The notes: generated by a model from the sequence alone, not told the origin. Positions 1 to 10,251 are shown, numbered from the stretch's first letter. The stretch is 64,000 nucleotides of DNA from Verrucomicrobia bacterium 12-59-8 (GCA_002279765.1 NCCR01000033.1:1-64000), one strand, 5' to 3'. Made by a program: numbers and translations.

Positions 1-1
1 G

Positions 2-3000
2 AACATCTTCAACGACGCCACCGGCATCATCGGCCCCTGGGCCACCATTGGCAGCGGCACCACGGCCCGGTATGGCATGATCGACGGCAGCAGCAACATC
101 GCCGCCTACACCAGCGGCACCGCAGCCGCCACGGCGGCAGGCATCACGGACACCACCGGACTGGTGAATTACGATGTCGCCGCCGTCGGCACCGTTGGGG
201 TGGGAGCGTCCTTCAACACGCTGCGCTACACGGGTGCGGCGGGGACCATCGCCGGGAATTTCACAGCCAATGGCATCCTGACAGCGGGCACCGGGGCGCT
301 CATCGTAAGCGGCAATGTCACCATCGGCGCGAGCCGTGAGCTGGTGTTCTTCAACGGGGACAGCAGTTCCCTCCGCAACATCACCGTGTCCGGCATCATC
401 AGCGACGGAGTGACGGGCTCCACCGTGACGAAGGGCGGGCTTGGCCTGCTCACCCTGTCAGGCAGCAACACCTACACGGGTGTGACTTCCATCTCCCGGG
501 GCAAGCTGTCCGTGGCGAACAACAACGCGCTGGGCTCCACTGCAGGCGGCACTCGTGTGGGCATCAGCGGCAGCTTGTCGCTGGCCGGCGGCATCACCAC
601 GGCGGAGTCGATCTGGCTGGATGACCTCACCAACGGCATTTCCGGCTACCTCATGATGGAAAACATCGGTACGAACACCCTTACGGGTGCCATTCGTCTG
701 AGCAACAGTGTGCGCTGGCAAAGCAACGGCACACTGAATGTGACGGGCGGCATCTCCACCACTGCCGGGAACTCCGGCACCTCCTTCGTGGTTCAGGCGG
801 CCACAACCATGAACATCACCGGCAAGCCGCTCGCACTGGGTGGCGGTGGCACCGTCTATATGGATAATCCCGGCAAAACCATCGTCCTCGGCGTGGTGGG
901 CAGCACCTATGGAGCCAACAGCCTGTATGCCGGAACTGTGCAGACGAATGTGGCCAATGCCCTGTCCACCACGGCCACCATCAACTTCAGCGTGGCCTAC
1001 AGCGCCAGCTCCGCCACGCTGGACCTGAATGGTTTTGACCAGAGTGCAGGCGCGATCAACACCAGCACCTACTCGGTGCGACCCGCCTATGACCGCGTCA
1101 TCACCAGTGCCACGGCCGCAACGCTCACCACCGGGATCAACAATGCCAACACCACCTTTGACGGCAGATTTGCGGGAGCTGTTTCAATGACCAAAGTCGG
1201 CACCGGCACCTTCAACCTCAGCGGGCTGAGCACCACGACAGGAAACTTCACGGTCAACGGAGGCACGCTGAATGTGAACTATGGCCGTGCCTCCACCTCC
1301 CAGAGCGGGGCGGGAGCCGTGAGCAACTACCTTCCCAGTGCTGCTCCGCTGACGCTGGGAGGCGGCATTTTCCAGCTCACTGGCAGAAACAATGGCACCG
1401 CCACCTCACTCACGAGCGGCAGCTGGGCGGTCGGCCAGCCTGTTATCACCGTGGCCTCCACGACCGGACTGGCACCGGGGCAGCTTGTCTCCAATGCCAA
1501 CCTGCCTGCGGGTGCCTATGTGGTCAGCATCCTGAGTTCCACCCAGTTTGTCATCAGCGCTGCGCCGACCGTGGCTGGCTCCGCCGCCACCATCACTGCC
1601 ACGGCGAACAGCTTCACCACTTCCCAGACGTTCTCCGGTCTCACCCTCAATGCCGGAGCCTCGGGTGTGACTGTCACCCTTCCTGCCAGTGGCTCAGATG
1701 GCACGGTGCTCAATCTCGGGGGCATCACCCCCAATGCTGGAGCCACGGTGAACTTCACGCTGCCAACGGGCACCCAGAGCGCCACCAACGGCATCACGAC
1801 GGACACGACCAACACCAACGGCATTCTGGGGAGCTGGGCCCGGGTGGGGAATCAATGGGCGTTCAACAGCACGAATGCGGCAGGTGGCAACATCGTGGCC
1901 CTCACCACCTACACGGACGCGTCCCGCCTCGGGGGGACGATTACCGCAAATGCCAGCGGCAATGTCCGCATCATCGACGGCGGCACCACTGGCAGCCTCA
2001 GCCCGGCTGCCGCCGGAACCACGGACATCAATACTCTGCTGCAAAGCGCCACCAGCGGCACGGCCACGTATGATCCGGGCACCACCGACATTTTGCGCCT
2101 CGGTGCGACGGGCGGCATCATGGTCGCAAGCAATGCAGGGGCACTGACCATCGGAGCCAGTGCCAATGACGGCGTTCTAACCGCCGGAGGTGCGGCTGCC
2201 ACAGCGGGCACGCTTTACCTGACCAACAATCATGCCACCAACCTGCTGACCCTGAACTCCACGATCACTGACAATGGTGCTGGAGTTGTCGGTGTCACCA
2301 CCTCGGGTGCAGGCATCATCGTCATGACAGGCACGAACACTTACACCGGACGTACTTTTGTGGGCGGCGGCACGCTGCGAATTTCGAACGAACAGGATCT
2401 CGGCGGCGGTCCTCTGAGCTTCGCCGCTGACCAGCTCACCCTTGCGGGTGGCACCCTGAACACCACAGCGGACTTCAGCATTGATGATTGGAACCGCGGC
2501 ATCACACTCGCAGCGGCTGGCGGCACTATTTCGGTCAATGGCTCCACCACGCTGACCGTGGCCAATGTCATTGCGGGCACGGGAAGCCTGATCCAGTCCG
2601 GCGCAGGAACGCTGGCCCTCACCGCAGCGAACACGTACTCCGGCCCGACCCTGGCCAATGCTGGCACGCTGGCGCTAGGTCATGTCAATGCCTTGCAAAA
2701 CAGCACGCTGACCACGGCCACCGCAGGCAATGTGACCTTCACCCTTTCCGGTGCGAACACCTACAATCTCGGCGGTCTCGCGGGCAATGACACGGTGGCC
2801 CTAGGTGCCAACACTTTGAGTGTCGGGGCCAATAACGAGACCACCGTGTTCACCGGCGTTCTGAACGGCACGGGCGGCCTGGTGAAAGTGGGCGCTGGCA
2901 CGCTCAACCTCACTGCGGCGAGCACCTACTCCGGGGACACCCGCATCGAAGGCGGTATGATCGTGCTCGCCCATGCGAACGCGCTGCAAAACAGTACGCT

Positions 3001-6000
3001 GGACACCGGCAACGCCGGCACCCAGAGCGCCAACCTCACCCTGGGCGAAGGCACGACCTACAACATTGGCGGGCTCAAAGGCAGCGCGGATTTCGATCTC
3101 GCCGTCTCCAATCTCAGTGTTGGCTCCAACAACCAGAGCACCACCTTTAACGGCGTGCTGCAAGGTGCCTTCAATAACAACGTCACCAAAGTGGGCAGCG
3201 GCACCCTGAAACTGACGGGCAACAACACTTACATCGGCACCACCACGATCAGCGCCGGGCACCTCGACATCGGTGGCACCAATCTCTCCAGCATCACGGT
3301 GATGGCCGGGGCCGAACTCGGGGGGGAAGGCAGCACCCTTGGGAACCTTGTTTTCCTGGGCAAAACCCACACCCTCGACATCGACGCCGGTACTGCGGCA
3401 GCCCTGGGCTCGACTGTGGCGGGCAACCTGGACGTCAGCGCCCTTGATGTAGGCGGCTTCACCATCAACATCACCGGCATCGGCACCGGAGCCATCAAAG
3501 TGCTCACTTATGGCAGCGGCGGGTTTATTGGAAATGTGGATCGGTTTTCTTTGGGAACCAGCACCGTCAGCGCTCACGGAGTCGGGAGTTTTATCAACAA
3601 TGGCATCGACGCGATCACCGTCGATCTGGGTTACCTCACCAACACCTGGGTCGGAGGGAATGGCACCCACCCGACCTACTGGGACATTGGCACCACGGCC
3701 AACTGGTCCAACTCCAAAGACACCGTCTTCCAAACCAGAGACGATGTGATCTTTGCCGATGGCGCCACAAGCCTCACGCCGACCCTGCAGTCCGACATCT
3801 CCGTGGGCGCAGTCACTTTCACCAACACCACCGGGACGGATTACACGGTGAGTTCAGCGGCCAGTCAGATCCTCACGACCGCGAATGGTATTGCGGTCAA
3901 CGGCTCGGGCAACGTCACTATCAACAGTTCGATCGCGGGCAACGGAACCCTGACACTGGCGGGGACAGGAACAACGACCCTCACCGCTGCCAACACCTAC
4001 ACCGGCGCCACATTCATCACAGGAGGCACGCTCCGCATCAGCGACGAGACCAACCTTGGCTCCGCGCCTGGCGTCTTCAATGCCGGTCAGATCACCCTTG
4101 ATGGAGCGGGGGCCACCCTCACGGCCGCCGCCAGCTTTAGCATCAACGACAGCAACCGTGGCATCATGCTGGGCAGCAACGGCGGCAGCCTCGGTGCGGA
4201 CGCCACCATCACGCTCACCATAGCGAATGTCATCAGCGGGGCCGGTGGTTTGACCAAAAGCGGTGCTGGCACAGTGAGTCTTGCGGCGGTCAACACCTAC
4301 ACCGGCCTGACCACCGTCAGCACCGGCACCCTGGAACTGCACAATGTGACCGGAGGCAATGCCATCGCCGGGGACGGTGTGGCGGGGAGCAACGACATCC
4401 AGGTCAACACCGGTGGCACCTTGAAACTGGCCGGTGTAAATCAGATTGCCGATGGTGCGACAGTCCTGCTCAACGGCGGCATCTGGAACCTGGGCGGATT
4501 TAACGAGACGATCCGAAGTTTGACCGGGACTTTTGCCACCACGATTCCCACCCTGACACTAGGCGGGGGAACGCTCACTCTGAACCGGCTTGATTGGGAC
4601 AATACGGGCACGGTCAGCAGCAAAGCGCTGGGTGATTCGGGCACGTTGCGATTCGTCGCAGACGGTGCCACGCAACCGGTGTTTGAGACGAATTTTCTGG
4701 GTACCCTTGGCGTGACCCCGGCGATACAGATTGACGCCCTCAGCCTGAGTTTCCGCGCCGGCACCTATGGCACCACGCTCAACGGCAAGGTGTCGGGCGC
4801 GGGCAAACTGATCTTCGATGGCACAGGTGGAGCGGGTGGTCTCACCCTTACCAATGGAGCCAACGACTACTCCGGCGGAACTCAGTGGACTGCGGATACT
4901 GGCACCAACGGTGCCTGGGATATTTTTACCGTCACTGCCAGTGGAGCGCTCAGCAGCGGCGATGTGACCCTCCAGGGCGGGAACCAGAACACCTGGGTGC
5001 CGGGATTCATCGGCACCCCGTCAGCCTTCACCTTCAGCAGCAACACCACCCAGGCCAACCATTTCATCCTGAGTGGTGATGCCACCATCTCGGTTGGCAG
5101 TCCAGCCAGCGCCTCCGCCTCAGGGGACCGAGTGACATTGTCAGGAGACTTCGATCTCGGCAGCCACACCCTTTACGTTCGCGGTCCCGGCACCGGCACC
5201 ATCAGTGGGGTGATCTCGGGCACAGGCGGCGTCACGAAAATCGACACACCCGGCACGTGGGTCCTCACAGGTGACAACACCTACAGCGGCGCGACAACGG
5301 TGAGCGCCGGGCAGTTGCAGGTCGGGAGTGGTGGCGCAGGTCAGACCGGCACCGGAGACGTCACGGTCCAGAGTGGCGGGACACTCTTTGGTACGGGGCT
5401 GATTCAAGGACCGAACTTCACGGCTGATAGCGGTTCAACGGTGCATGCGGGTGACAGCACGGCTGCGAGCTCTTTTGGCACTCTCAATTTCACTCCTGTC
5501 ACTGGTGGTGGCACAGAGAACCTGGCAGGTCAGGTCATCTTGGATATTGGCACGGCCAACAACGCCGGAAGTGTTGATCCGACCTTTGGTGGAAACGTGG
5601 TCGGCACGGCCGGCTACATCACGTACGTCAATAACATCAGCCACTCTCAGGGTCTGGGCAGCGGCAGCCACGATCTGCTTTCCTTCAACACTGCCGGAGA
5701 TGCCTCGGGCTACAATCTGACCGTCACTGGAACCTTGGAGGTCCGTAGCAGTGGCTTCAGCGCCGAGTACGGCCAGATTTTCAATCTCCTCGACTGGACC
5801 AATCTGGTGATCACTGACTTCACCGGATTTGATGTCGGAGCCAACTATCGCGATGGTTCCACCGATGATGCCAGCCAGCTCAACCTGCCCACTCTGGGAG
5901 CGGGCCTTGTCTGGGACGTGAGCCAGTTCACCACCAGCGGCATTATTGTCGTCGTGCCCGAACCGGCGCGGGCGCTGCTGCTCCTGCTCGGATTCGCAGC

Positions 6001-6046
6001 GCTGGTCTCGCGACGTGGACGTGGTCGCGTTCAAATCCCGGTGTAG
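2..6046 (+). CDS. Giant autotransporter-type beta-strand-repeat protein with PEP-CTERM signal (5' end outside window)
   Basis: The reading frame is open from base 2 with no credible start, so this is the 3' part of a larger gene; about 2,014 codons are visible. The protein is Gly/Thr/Asn/Ser-rich and almost free of Cys. It carries at least eight copies of the autotransporter-associated beta-strand repeat (pattern K-x-G-x-G-T-L-x-L-[ST]-x-x-N-T-Y-[TS]-G). Two longer units are also repeated (see the repeat entries). Such repeats form extended right-handed beta-helices in surface proteins. The C-terminus is a textbook PEP-CTERM tail: V-P-E-P at 5954-5965, a Leu/Ala-rich hydrophobic stretch, then a cluster of Arg residues. 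This marks the protein for recognition and processing by an exosortase, and one is encoded at 29-30 kb. I infer a secreted adhesin or matrix protein. No enzymatic domain is recognisable. Confidence 0.9.
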   Translation, partial: NIFNDATGIIGPWATIGSGTTARYGMIDGSSNIAAYTSGTAAATAAGITDTTGLVNYDVAAVGTVGVGASFNTLRYTGAAGTIAGNFTANGILTAGTGALIVSGNVTIGASRELVFFNGDSSSLRNITVSGIISDGVTGSTVTKGGLGLLTLSGSNTYTGVTSISRGKLSVANNNALGSTAGGTRVGISGSLSLAGGITTAESIWLDDLTNGISGYLMMENIGTNTLTGAIRLSNSVRWQSNGTLNVTGGISTTAGNSGTSFVVQAATTMNITGKPLALGGGGTVYMDNPGKTIVLGVVGSTYGANSLYAGTVQTNVANALSTTATINFSVAYSASSATLDLNGFDQSAGAINTSTYSVRPAYDRVITSATAATLTTGINNANTTFDGRFAGAVSMTKVGTGTFNLSGLSTTTGNFTVNGGTLNVNYGRASTSQSGAGAVSNYLPSAAPLTLGGGIFQLTGRNNGTATSLTSGSWAVGQPVITVASTTGLAPGQLVSNANLPAGAYVVSILSSTQFVISAAPTVAGSAATITATANSFTTSQTFSGLTLNAGASGVTVTLPASGSDGTVLNLGGITPNAGATVNFTLPTGTQSATNGITTDTTNTNGILGSWARVGNQWAFNSTNAAGGNIVALTTYTDASRLGGTITANASGNVRIIDGGTTGSLSPAAAGTTDINTLLQSATSGTATYDPGTTDILRLGATGGIMVASNAGALTIGASANDGVLTAGGAAATAGTLYLTNNHATNLLTLNSTITDNGAGVVGVTTSGAGIIVMTGTNTYTGRTFVGGGTLRISNEQDLGGGPLSFAADQLTLAGGTLNTTADFSIDDWNRGITLAAAGGTISVNGSTTLTVANVIAGTGSLIQSGAGTLALTAANTYSGPTLANAGTLALGHVNALQNSTLTTATAGNVTFTLSGANTYNLGGLAGNDTVALGANTLSVGANNETTVFTGVLNGTGGLVKVGAGTLNLTAASTYSGDTRIEGGMIVLAHANALQNSTLDTGNAGTQSANLTLGEGTTYNIGGLKGSADFDLAVSNLSVGSNNQSTTFNGVLQGAFNNNVTKVGSGTLKLTGNNTYIGTTTISAGHLDIGGTNLSSITVMAGAELGGEGSTLGNLVFLGKTHTLDIDAGTAAALGSTVAGNLDVSALDVGGFTINITGIGTGAIKVLTYGSGGFIGNVDRFSLGTSTVSAHGVGSFINNGIDAITVDLGYLTNTWVGGNGTHPTYWDIGTTANWSNSKDTVFQTRDDVIFADGATSLTPTLQSDISVGAVTFTNTTGTDYTVSSAASQILTTANGIAVNGSGNVTINSSIAGNGTLTLAGTGTTTLTAANTYTGATFITGGTLRISDETNLGSAPGVFNAGQITLDGAGATLTAAASFSINDSNRGIMLGSNGGSLGADATITLTIANVISGAGGLTKSGAGTVSLAAVNTYTGLTTVSTGTLELHNVTGGNAIAGDGVAGSNDIQVNTGGTLKLAGVNQIADGATVLLNGGIWNLGGFNETIRSLTGTFATTIPTLTLGGGTLTLNRLDWDNTGTVSSKALGDSGTLRFVADGATQPVFETNFLGTLGVTPAIQIDALSLSFRAGTYGTTLNGKVSGAGKLIFDGTGGAGGLTLTNGANDYSGGTQWTADTGTNGAWDIFTVTASGALSSGDVTLQGGNQNTWVPGFIGTPSAFTFSSNTTQANHFILSGDATISVGSPASASASGDRVTLSGDFDLGSHTLYVRGPGTGTISGVISGTGGVTKIDTPGTWVLTGDNTYSGATTVSAGQLQVGSGGAGQTGTGDVTVQSGGTLFGTGLIQGPNFTADSGSTVHAGDSTAASSFGTLNFTPVTGGGTENLAGQVILDIGTANNAGSVDPTFGGNVVGTAGYITYVNNISHSQGLGSGSHDLLSFNTAGDASGYNLTVTGTLEVRSSGFSAEYGQIFNLLDWTNLVITDFTGFDVGANYRDGSTDDASQLNLPTLGAGLVWDVSQFTTSGIIVVVPEPARALLLLLGFAALVSRRGRGRVQIPV
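2341..2667 (+). repeat. Dispersed coding repeat, copy 1 (copy 2 near 3997-4320)
   Basis: A segment of about 100 residues with the pattern G-G-T-L-R-I-S-[ND]-E, then F-S-I-[DN]-D-x-N-R-G-I, then [VI]-A-N-V-I-[AS]-G. It is found again about 1.65 kb downstream with the same order of motifs. It is a larger module built around one beta-strand repeat and shows that the gene grew by internal duplication. Confidence 0.6.
2671..3252 (+). repeat. Tandem ~97-residue coding repeat inside the PEP-CTERM protein
   Basis: Two consecutive units of about 291 bases encode matching protein segments. Each begins near H-[VA]-N-A-L-Q-N-S-T-L, continues through an N-x-G-G-L block and an N-L-S-V-G-[AS]-N-N block, and ends in a K-V-G-[AS]-G-T-L repeat. 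The shared 14-base core around AAAACAG[CT]ACGCTG occurs at 2697 and 2988. DNA identity is partial, so the duplication is not recent. Confidence 0.7.
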
Positions 6047-6196
6047 GAGTGAGCCAGGTCATCTGACAGACATTTGTGTGTGCGGGAACATCTGCATGCG
6101 GTGTTGGATCAAACCAGTGGACGCCACACAAGCCTTGGATGTTTTGAGTGCTTCCTTTGTTGATTTGGCGGCTACCCCCGCGAATCCTTGAATTGC

Positions 6197-7033
6197 ATGC
6201 GACTTAGCCTGACTCTTACCGCCTTTCTTTTCTCCAGCCTGCCAACCATTCATGGCCAGGAAACTGCCCGATCCACTGCGCGTGAGGAGGTCGTGGTGGG
6301 CGGGCAGACCATCAAGCTGCCAGCACCTGTGGGTTATGAACGCATTGATGGATTGAACCCCGAGTCTGATCGCGTGGTGGAGGAGATGCTGCCCGCCACA
6401 AACCGCTATCTCGCGCGATTTGACCCGCCCAAGGGCAGCACGCCTGACTATGGCCGCAGTTTCAATGTGCAGGTGCTGCGGACCCTTGAGAACCGGGAGA
6501 TTGGAGACCGTACTTTTGGAGAACTGAAGCAGCAGACGAAAGCGGAGATCGACAAGGCGCAGGAAACCATCCGGCTGGAGATCGCGAAAGTCAGCGGCAA
6601 GGCGGAAAAGGCTTTGCAGAATGCAACCGACGCGGACGCGGCACTCGGCCTGAGCGATGTCGCGGTACTGGGCTGCTTCGATGAATCCCCCAGCAGTCTC
6701 GGTTTCACGATGGCCCTGAAGGTTGATGCCAAAGCCGGCGACAAAACCACCAAGGCCAAGATAGTGGTGGCCGGCATGATCGTTCCCGTGAACGGACGCC
6801 TGATCTACCTCTATGCGAATACTGATTTCACTTCTGCTGCCGACCGCACGTGGGCAGAAGAGGCGGTGACTGCCTGGCGTGATGTTGTCGTCGCGGCCAA
6901 TCCACGCGTGGAGGGGCCGACGGCTGGTGGGCTAAATTTTGAGGAAATCGGCCGTACAGGGTTGAGCGGTGCGGTCATCGGCGGCGTGGTGGCACTGGTG
7001 GCGATGCTGTTTAAAAAGAAGAAGCAGGCGTGA
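6197..7033 (+). CDS. Secreted or membrane-anchored protein of unknown function
   Basis: A 278-residue protein I do not recognise. The ATG at 6197 is chosen because it opens directly into a signal peptide (M-R-L-S-L-T-L-T-A-F-L-F) with probable cleavage after the H-G-Q region. A TTG three codons upstream is possible but less likely. The middle is charged, with a lysine/glutamate-rich helical stretch near residues 110-150. The last 25 residues form a single transmembrane segment (A-V-I-G-G-V-V-A-L-V-A-M-L-F) followed by K-K-K-K. This suggests an outer domain tethered to the inner membrane by a C-terminal anchor. The tail is not PEP-CTERM because no P-E-P precedes it. The gene converges with the large cytochrome c gene, leaving only about 26 bases between stops. 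Confidence 0.75.
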   Translation: MRLSLTLTAFLFSSLPTIHGQETARSTAREEVVVGGQTIKLPAPVGYERIDGLNPESDRVVEEMLPATNRYLARFDPPKGSTPDYGRSFNVQVLRTLENREIGDRTFGELKQQTKAEIDKAQETIRLEIAKVSGKAEKALQNATDADAALGLSDVAVLGCFDESPSSLGFTMALKVDAKAGDKTTKAKIVVAGMIVPVNGRLIYLYANTDFTSAADRTWAEEAVTAWRDVVVAANPRVEGPTAGGLNFEEIGRTGLSGAVIGGVVALVAMLFKKKKQA

Positions 7034-7059
7034 TGCCGCTGGCAAGTTACTGCCTCTGC

Positions 7060-10000
7060 TCAAGAAGCCTTCAAATATGCGATCAAATCCGCCATCTGCT
7101 GTGGTGTGATGGCGGCTTCGAGGCCTTCGGGCATGAGGGAGATGCCGGGGCTGGTGAGGGACTTAATTTCGCTGCGCAGCACGGTGTCGGTGCCGCCATC
7201 GGCGCGCTTCAGCGTGAGGTTGCCGGCGGTCTCGCTGGTGATGAGGCCGGAGAGGGTGCGGCCGTCGTTGGTTTCGACGATGTAGAGGGCGAAGTTGGGC
7301 GAGACTTCGCGGTTGGGATCGAGCACGTTGGTGAGGATCTGCTCTGCCGTCCAAGATTTGATGGTGCCGAGATTGGGGCCGACGTCGTTGCCGCGATCGA
7401 GATGGCGGTGGCAGACCATGCAGAGGGTTTCGTAGATTTTGGCACCGCGTGTGGTGTCTCCGGTCATTGACAGCACGGGCTCGTACTTGGTGATGACTTC
7501 CTTGCGATTGGAAGACCCGCCATCGCCGATGAGTTTGGTGATGCGTTCGGCGAGGGCGGGAGCTTTTTGGCGACCAAGCGTGGCCTTTGTGGCGGCGCTG
7601 AGTTGGGAGGGAAGGATTTTCTTTGCTTCGATGGCATCGAGGAGTTTTGCGATGCGGTCGGTGCGTGAGAGCATGAGAGTGATGGCCTTCTCACTGAGTA
7701 TGGGGGTGAGTTTGGGCCATGCTTCGATGAGGATCTCGGCAACAACAGGTGCAGGATAAGCGCCGAGGGCTTCGAGGGCCGCAAATTGGAGTTCGGCTGG
7801 TTGGTCTGGTTTCAACCATGAAGACGCGATGACTTGCAATACATCCAGCGAGGCGACTCCGGTCAACGCCTGCAACGATCGTGCTCGTACAGGAAGGGAT
7901 CCATTTTTTTCTTCACAGGCAGTTTTAAATCTAGCGGCACATTGATCGAGGAAAGTGGTCTGCTTATCTTCGAGCTTTATGTCATGCCAGGACCAGCCTG
8001 CTTTGGACATGCGGGTGTTGAGTTGCGCAAAAATGCTGGTGATAAATTCCCAATCGGGTTGAGGACGAATCAGATTATTCAGAGCCAGTTTTAAAGCATG
8101 ATTATCTTTTCTCCCAACCACCAACTGGCAAAGATCTGCCAGCAGTTCATCGCTGATCTGGCTAGTGTGGTCCAACCGGCGTCCAATCAGGTGCGACAAC
8201 TCCACGTCTGCTATTTTGTGATTGTCCGTGGCAAGAATACGCGCCCGCGCCCATGAATTGCTACCGTCGGTGCGAAGCACCGTTCCCAACGTGTGCTGGA
8301 GCGCGTATCCACCCAACTGGAACTTGTAGTCGCCAGAAGCTTCTACAGCAGCAACGCGGACGCGGATCGCAGTATCTTTAATGCTCTCCAAAATCGCATA
8401 CCAAGCCTCCAGCGAGGGATCGATTCCGACGCCGCTAGAGCCAGCCTTTTGTGCATTTCCGTTTCGTGACTGCCGGATAATTCCTTGGGCTATGACGAGC
8501 GCCATTTCTCGAACATGAAAATCTTTGTCCTCGCGAATGGCTACGATGAGCGGGGCGCCGTCTCCAGGGGCTTGATGTTGTGAAGTCGAAGGATTGTCGA
8601 TGGAGCCACCCAACGTGCTGACGTGATCAAGCCCTAGAGCATCCCCCCCCTGCAAAGCCCACAGTGCTCCCATTCTGCCCTGCGCCGAATTCCCACTCTT
8701 TGCCATCGCCTGCAAAAGCTCTACTGCCGCTTTGTCCTGCCGCTCGAAGAGCAGGCGCTGTGCGGTTTCTCGGTGCCAGGCGTTGGGGTGATCGAGGAGG
8801 GTGACGAGGTCGGCGGTGGTGAAGGTGCTGAGCTTGGGGGTGGGGCGGGGTTTGAAGGGTGATTGCGGAGCGCTGCTCAGGGGACTGAGCGGACCACTTT
8901 GCTGCGCATCGCGGGGAGCGAGACGATAGATGCGGCCTTTGTCGCGGCCGCGGAGGAGATCGACGGCGGTGTGGATGTCGTCGGGGATGCTCCAGGGGTG
9001 TTCGATGACTTCGCGGTATATGTCGCAGACGTGGAGGCAGCCGTCGGGGGCGTTGACGAAGTTGACGGGGCGGGACCAGAGGTCGTCGCTGGTGCAGAAG
9101 TTTTTTGTTCCATCCACCTGCACGGCTTTGAAGGTGACGCCGTCGGGGACGAGCTTCATGCGGTAGAAGAGATTGCCAGCAACGTCGGCGACGAAGACGA
9201 AGTCGCGGTACTCGGGCGGGTAGGCATCGCCACGATAGACGGTGATGCCGGCGGAAGAGGTGACGACGCCGGCGCCAACGAGTTCGCTCTTGGGAAGGGT
9301 GCTGCCTTCCTGCACCCATCGTTTGGCGCGGAACTCACGCCAGGGTTCGGGCGGGCTGGTGCGATAGACGGGGAGCTGATCGCCGGCTTCGGCACAGTCG
9401 TTGAGGGCACTGGGGACGACGAGGTAAGGATTGCGTGCGAGGTAGCGGTAGGGCAGGACGACGTGCTGGCAGGGATTGCGGATGTTGCAGAGGAAGCGGT
9501 TGCCCCAGTCGTCGAAGGTATTGCCGAAGCGTGCGCCGCCGCTTTCGAGGCGGACGTCTCCGGTGCTGGGGTCGAAGCTGAAGTCGTTGCGCTTGATGGG
9601 CAGCGGTTTGAAGTCTGCGGGGAGCGCCATGACGGAGTCGCTGCCGGGGGCGCGCTGGATTTCGCCGCCGTTGCTACCGCCCGCGATGTAGATGCGGTGG
9701 TCGAGGCCCCAGATGGGGTTGTTCATCACGGCCTGGACGTTGAGCTTTTTGAAGCCGGTGAAGATTTTTTGCCGAATATCGGCCACGCCGTCGCCATTGG
9801 TGTCTTTGAGATACCAAACGTCGGGGGTGGCGGTGACAAAGATGCCGCCTTTCCAGCAGGCGGCGCCAGTGGGCCAGGAGAGGCCGTCGGCGAAGATGGT
9901 GGCTTTGTCGAAGTGGCCGTCGCCATCGGTGTCGGTGAGGAGGCGGACTTTGCCGATGGACTGATCGGTGGGGTTTTCCTGCGCGTGCTGGTGATGCTCC

Positions 10001-10251
10001 TTGTCCGTGTAGGGGTAGTCGTTCATCTCGCACACGTAGGCGCGGCCATCCTCATCGTAGGTGATGGCGACAGGATCGGTGACGAGCGGCTCGGCGGCGA
10101 TGAGCTGCATCTCAAAGCCATCGAGGACGCGGAAGGTCTTCGCGGCGTTTTGCGGTTCGGTAGGCGGTGTGGTGGGAAACTTCAGGTCCTTAGCGGACCT
10201 GCCGGTGAGAGCTACGTACAGAGCCAGGAATGCGATCAACGGACGTTGCAT
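7060..10251 (-). CDS. PVC-type membrane-bound dehydrogenase/HEAT/cytochrome c protein
   Basis: A 1,063-residue secreted protein of the kind abundant in Planctomycetes and Verrucomicrobia. The start at 10251 gives a signal peptide (M-Q-R-P-L-I-A-F-L-A-L-Y). Residues about 35-430 form a beta-propeller-like dehydrogenase N-domain with repeated D-x-[DN]-G-D-G calcium-type loops (for example D-T-D-G-D-G, D-T-N-G-D-G). Residues about 450-900 look like alpha-helical HEAT repeats. The C-terminal domain is a c-type cytochrome with the heme-binding motif C-M-V-C-H at about 944-948 and a downstream M-P-E-G that may supply the distal Met. The substrate is unknown; family members are linked to carbohydrate or alcohol oxidation. 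The central segment (about 7.83-8.65 kb) is clearly AT-richer than both flanks. Confidence 0.88.
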   Translation of the reverse strand: MQRPLIAFLALYVALTGRSAKDLKFPTTPPTEPQNAAKTFRVLDGFEMQLIAAEPLVTDPVAITYDEDGRAYVCEMNDYPYTDKEHHQHAQENPTDQSIGKVRLLTDTDGDGHFDKATIFADGLSWPTGAACWKGGIFVTATPDVWYLKDTNGDGVADIRQKIFTGFKKLNVQAVMNNPIWGLDHRIYIAGGSNGGEIQRAPGSDSVMALPADFKPLPIKRNDFSFDPSTGDVRLESGGARFGNTFDDWGNRFLCNIRNPCQHVVLPYRYLARNPYLVVPSALNDCAEAGDQLPVYRTSPPEPWREFRAKRWVQEGSTLPKSELVGAGVVTSSAGITVYRGDAYPPEYRDFVFVADVAGNLFYRMKLVPDGVTFKAVQVDGTKNFCTSDDLWSRPVNFVNAPDGCLHVCDIYREVIEHPWSIPDDIHTAVDLLRGRDKGRIYRLAPRDAQQSGPLSPLSSAPQSPFKPRPTPKLSTFTTADLVTLLDHPNAWHRETAQRLLFERQDKAAVELLQAMAKSGNSAQGRMGALWALQGGDALGLDHVSTLGGSIDNPSTSQHQAPGDGAPLIVAIREDKDFHVREMALVIAQGIIRQSRNGNAQKAGSSGVGIDPSLEAWYAILESIKDTAIRVRVAAVEASGDYKFQLGGYALQHTLGTVLRTDGSNSWARARILATDNHKIADVELSHLIGRRLDHTSQISDELLADLCQLVVGRKDNHALKLALNNLIRPQPDWEFITSIFAQLNTRMSKAGWSWHDIKLEDKQTTFLDQCAARFKTACEEKNGSLPVRARSLQALTGVASLDVLQVIASSWLKPDQPAELQFAALEALGAYPAPVVAEILIEAWPKLTPILSEKAITLMLSRTDRIAKLLDAIEAKKILPSQLSAATKATLGRQKAPALAERITKLIGDGGSSNRKEVITKYEPVLSMTGDTTRGAKIYETLCMVCHRHLDRGNDVGPNLGTIKSWTAEQILTNVLDPNREVSPNFALYIVETNDGRTLSGLITSETAGNLTLKRADGGTDTVLRSEIKSLTSPGISLMPEGLEAAITPQQMADLIAYLKAS

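Noticed and set aside
2801..3733. 310-codon minus-strand frame inside the PEP-CTERM gene
   Set aside because: Antisense of a repeat-rich coding region; no domain and strongly biased composition.
7009..7033. Possible LPXTG or PEP-CTERM tail on the 278-residue protein
   Set aside because: There is a C-terminal helix and basic end but no P-E-P or L-P-x-T-G before it.
8641..8652. Run of eight C in the large cytochrome c gene as a frameshift site
   Set aside because: The frame is continuous across it, with sensible protein on both sides.
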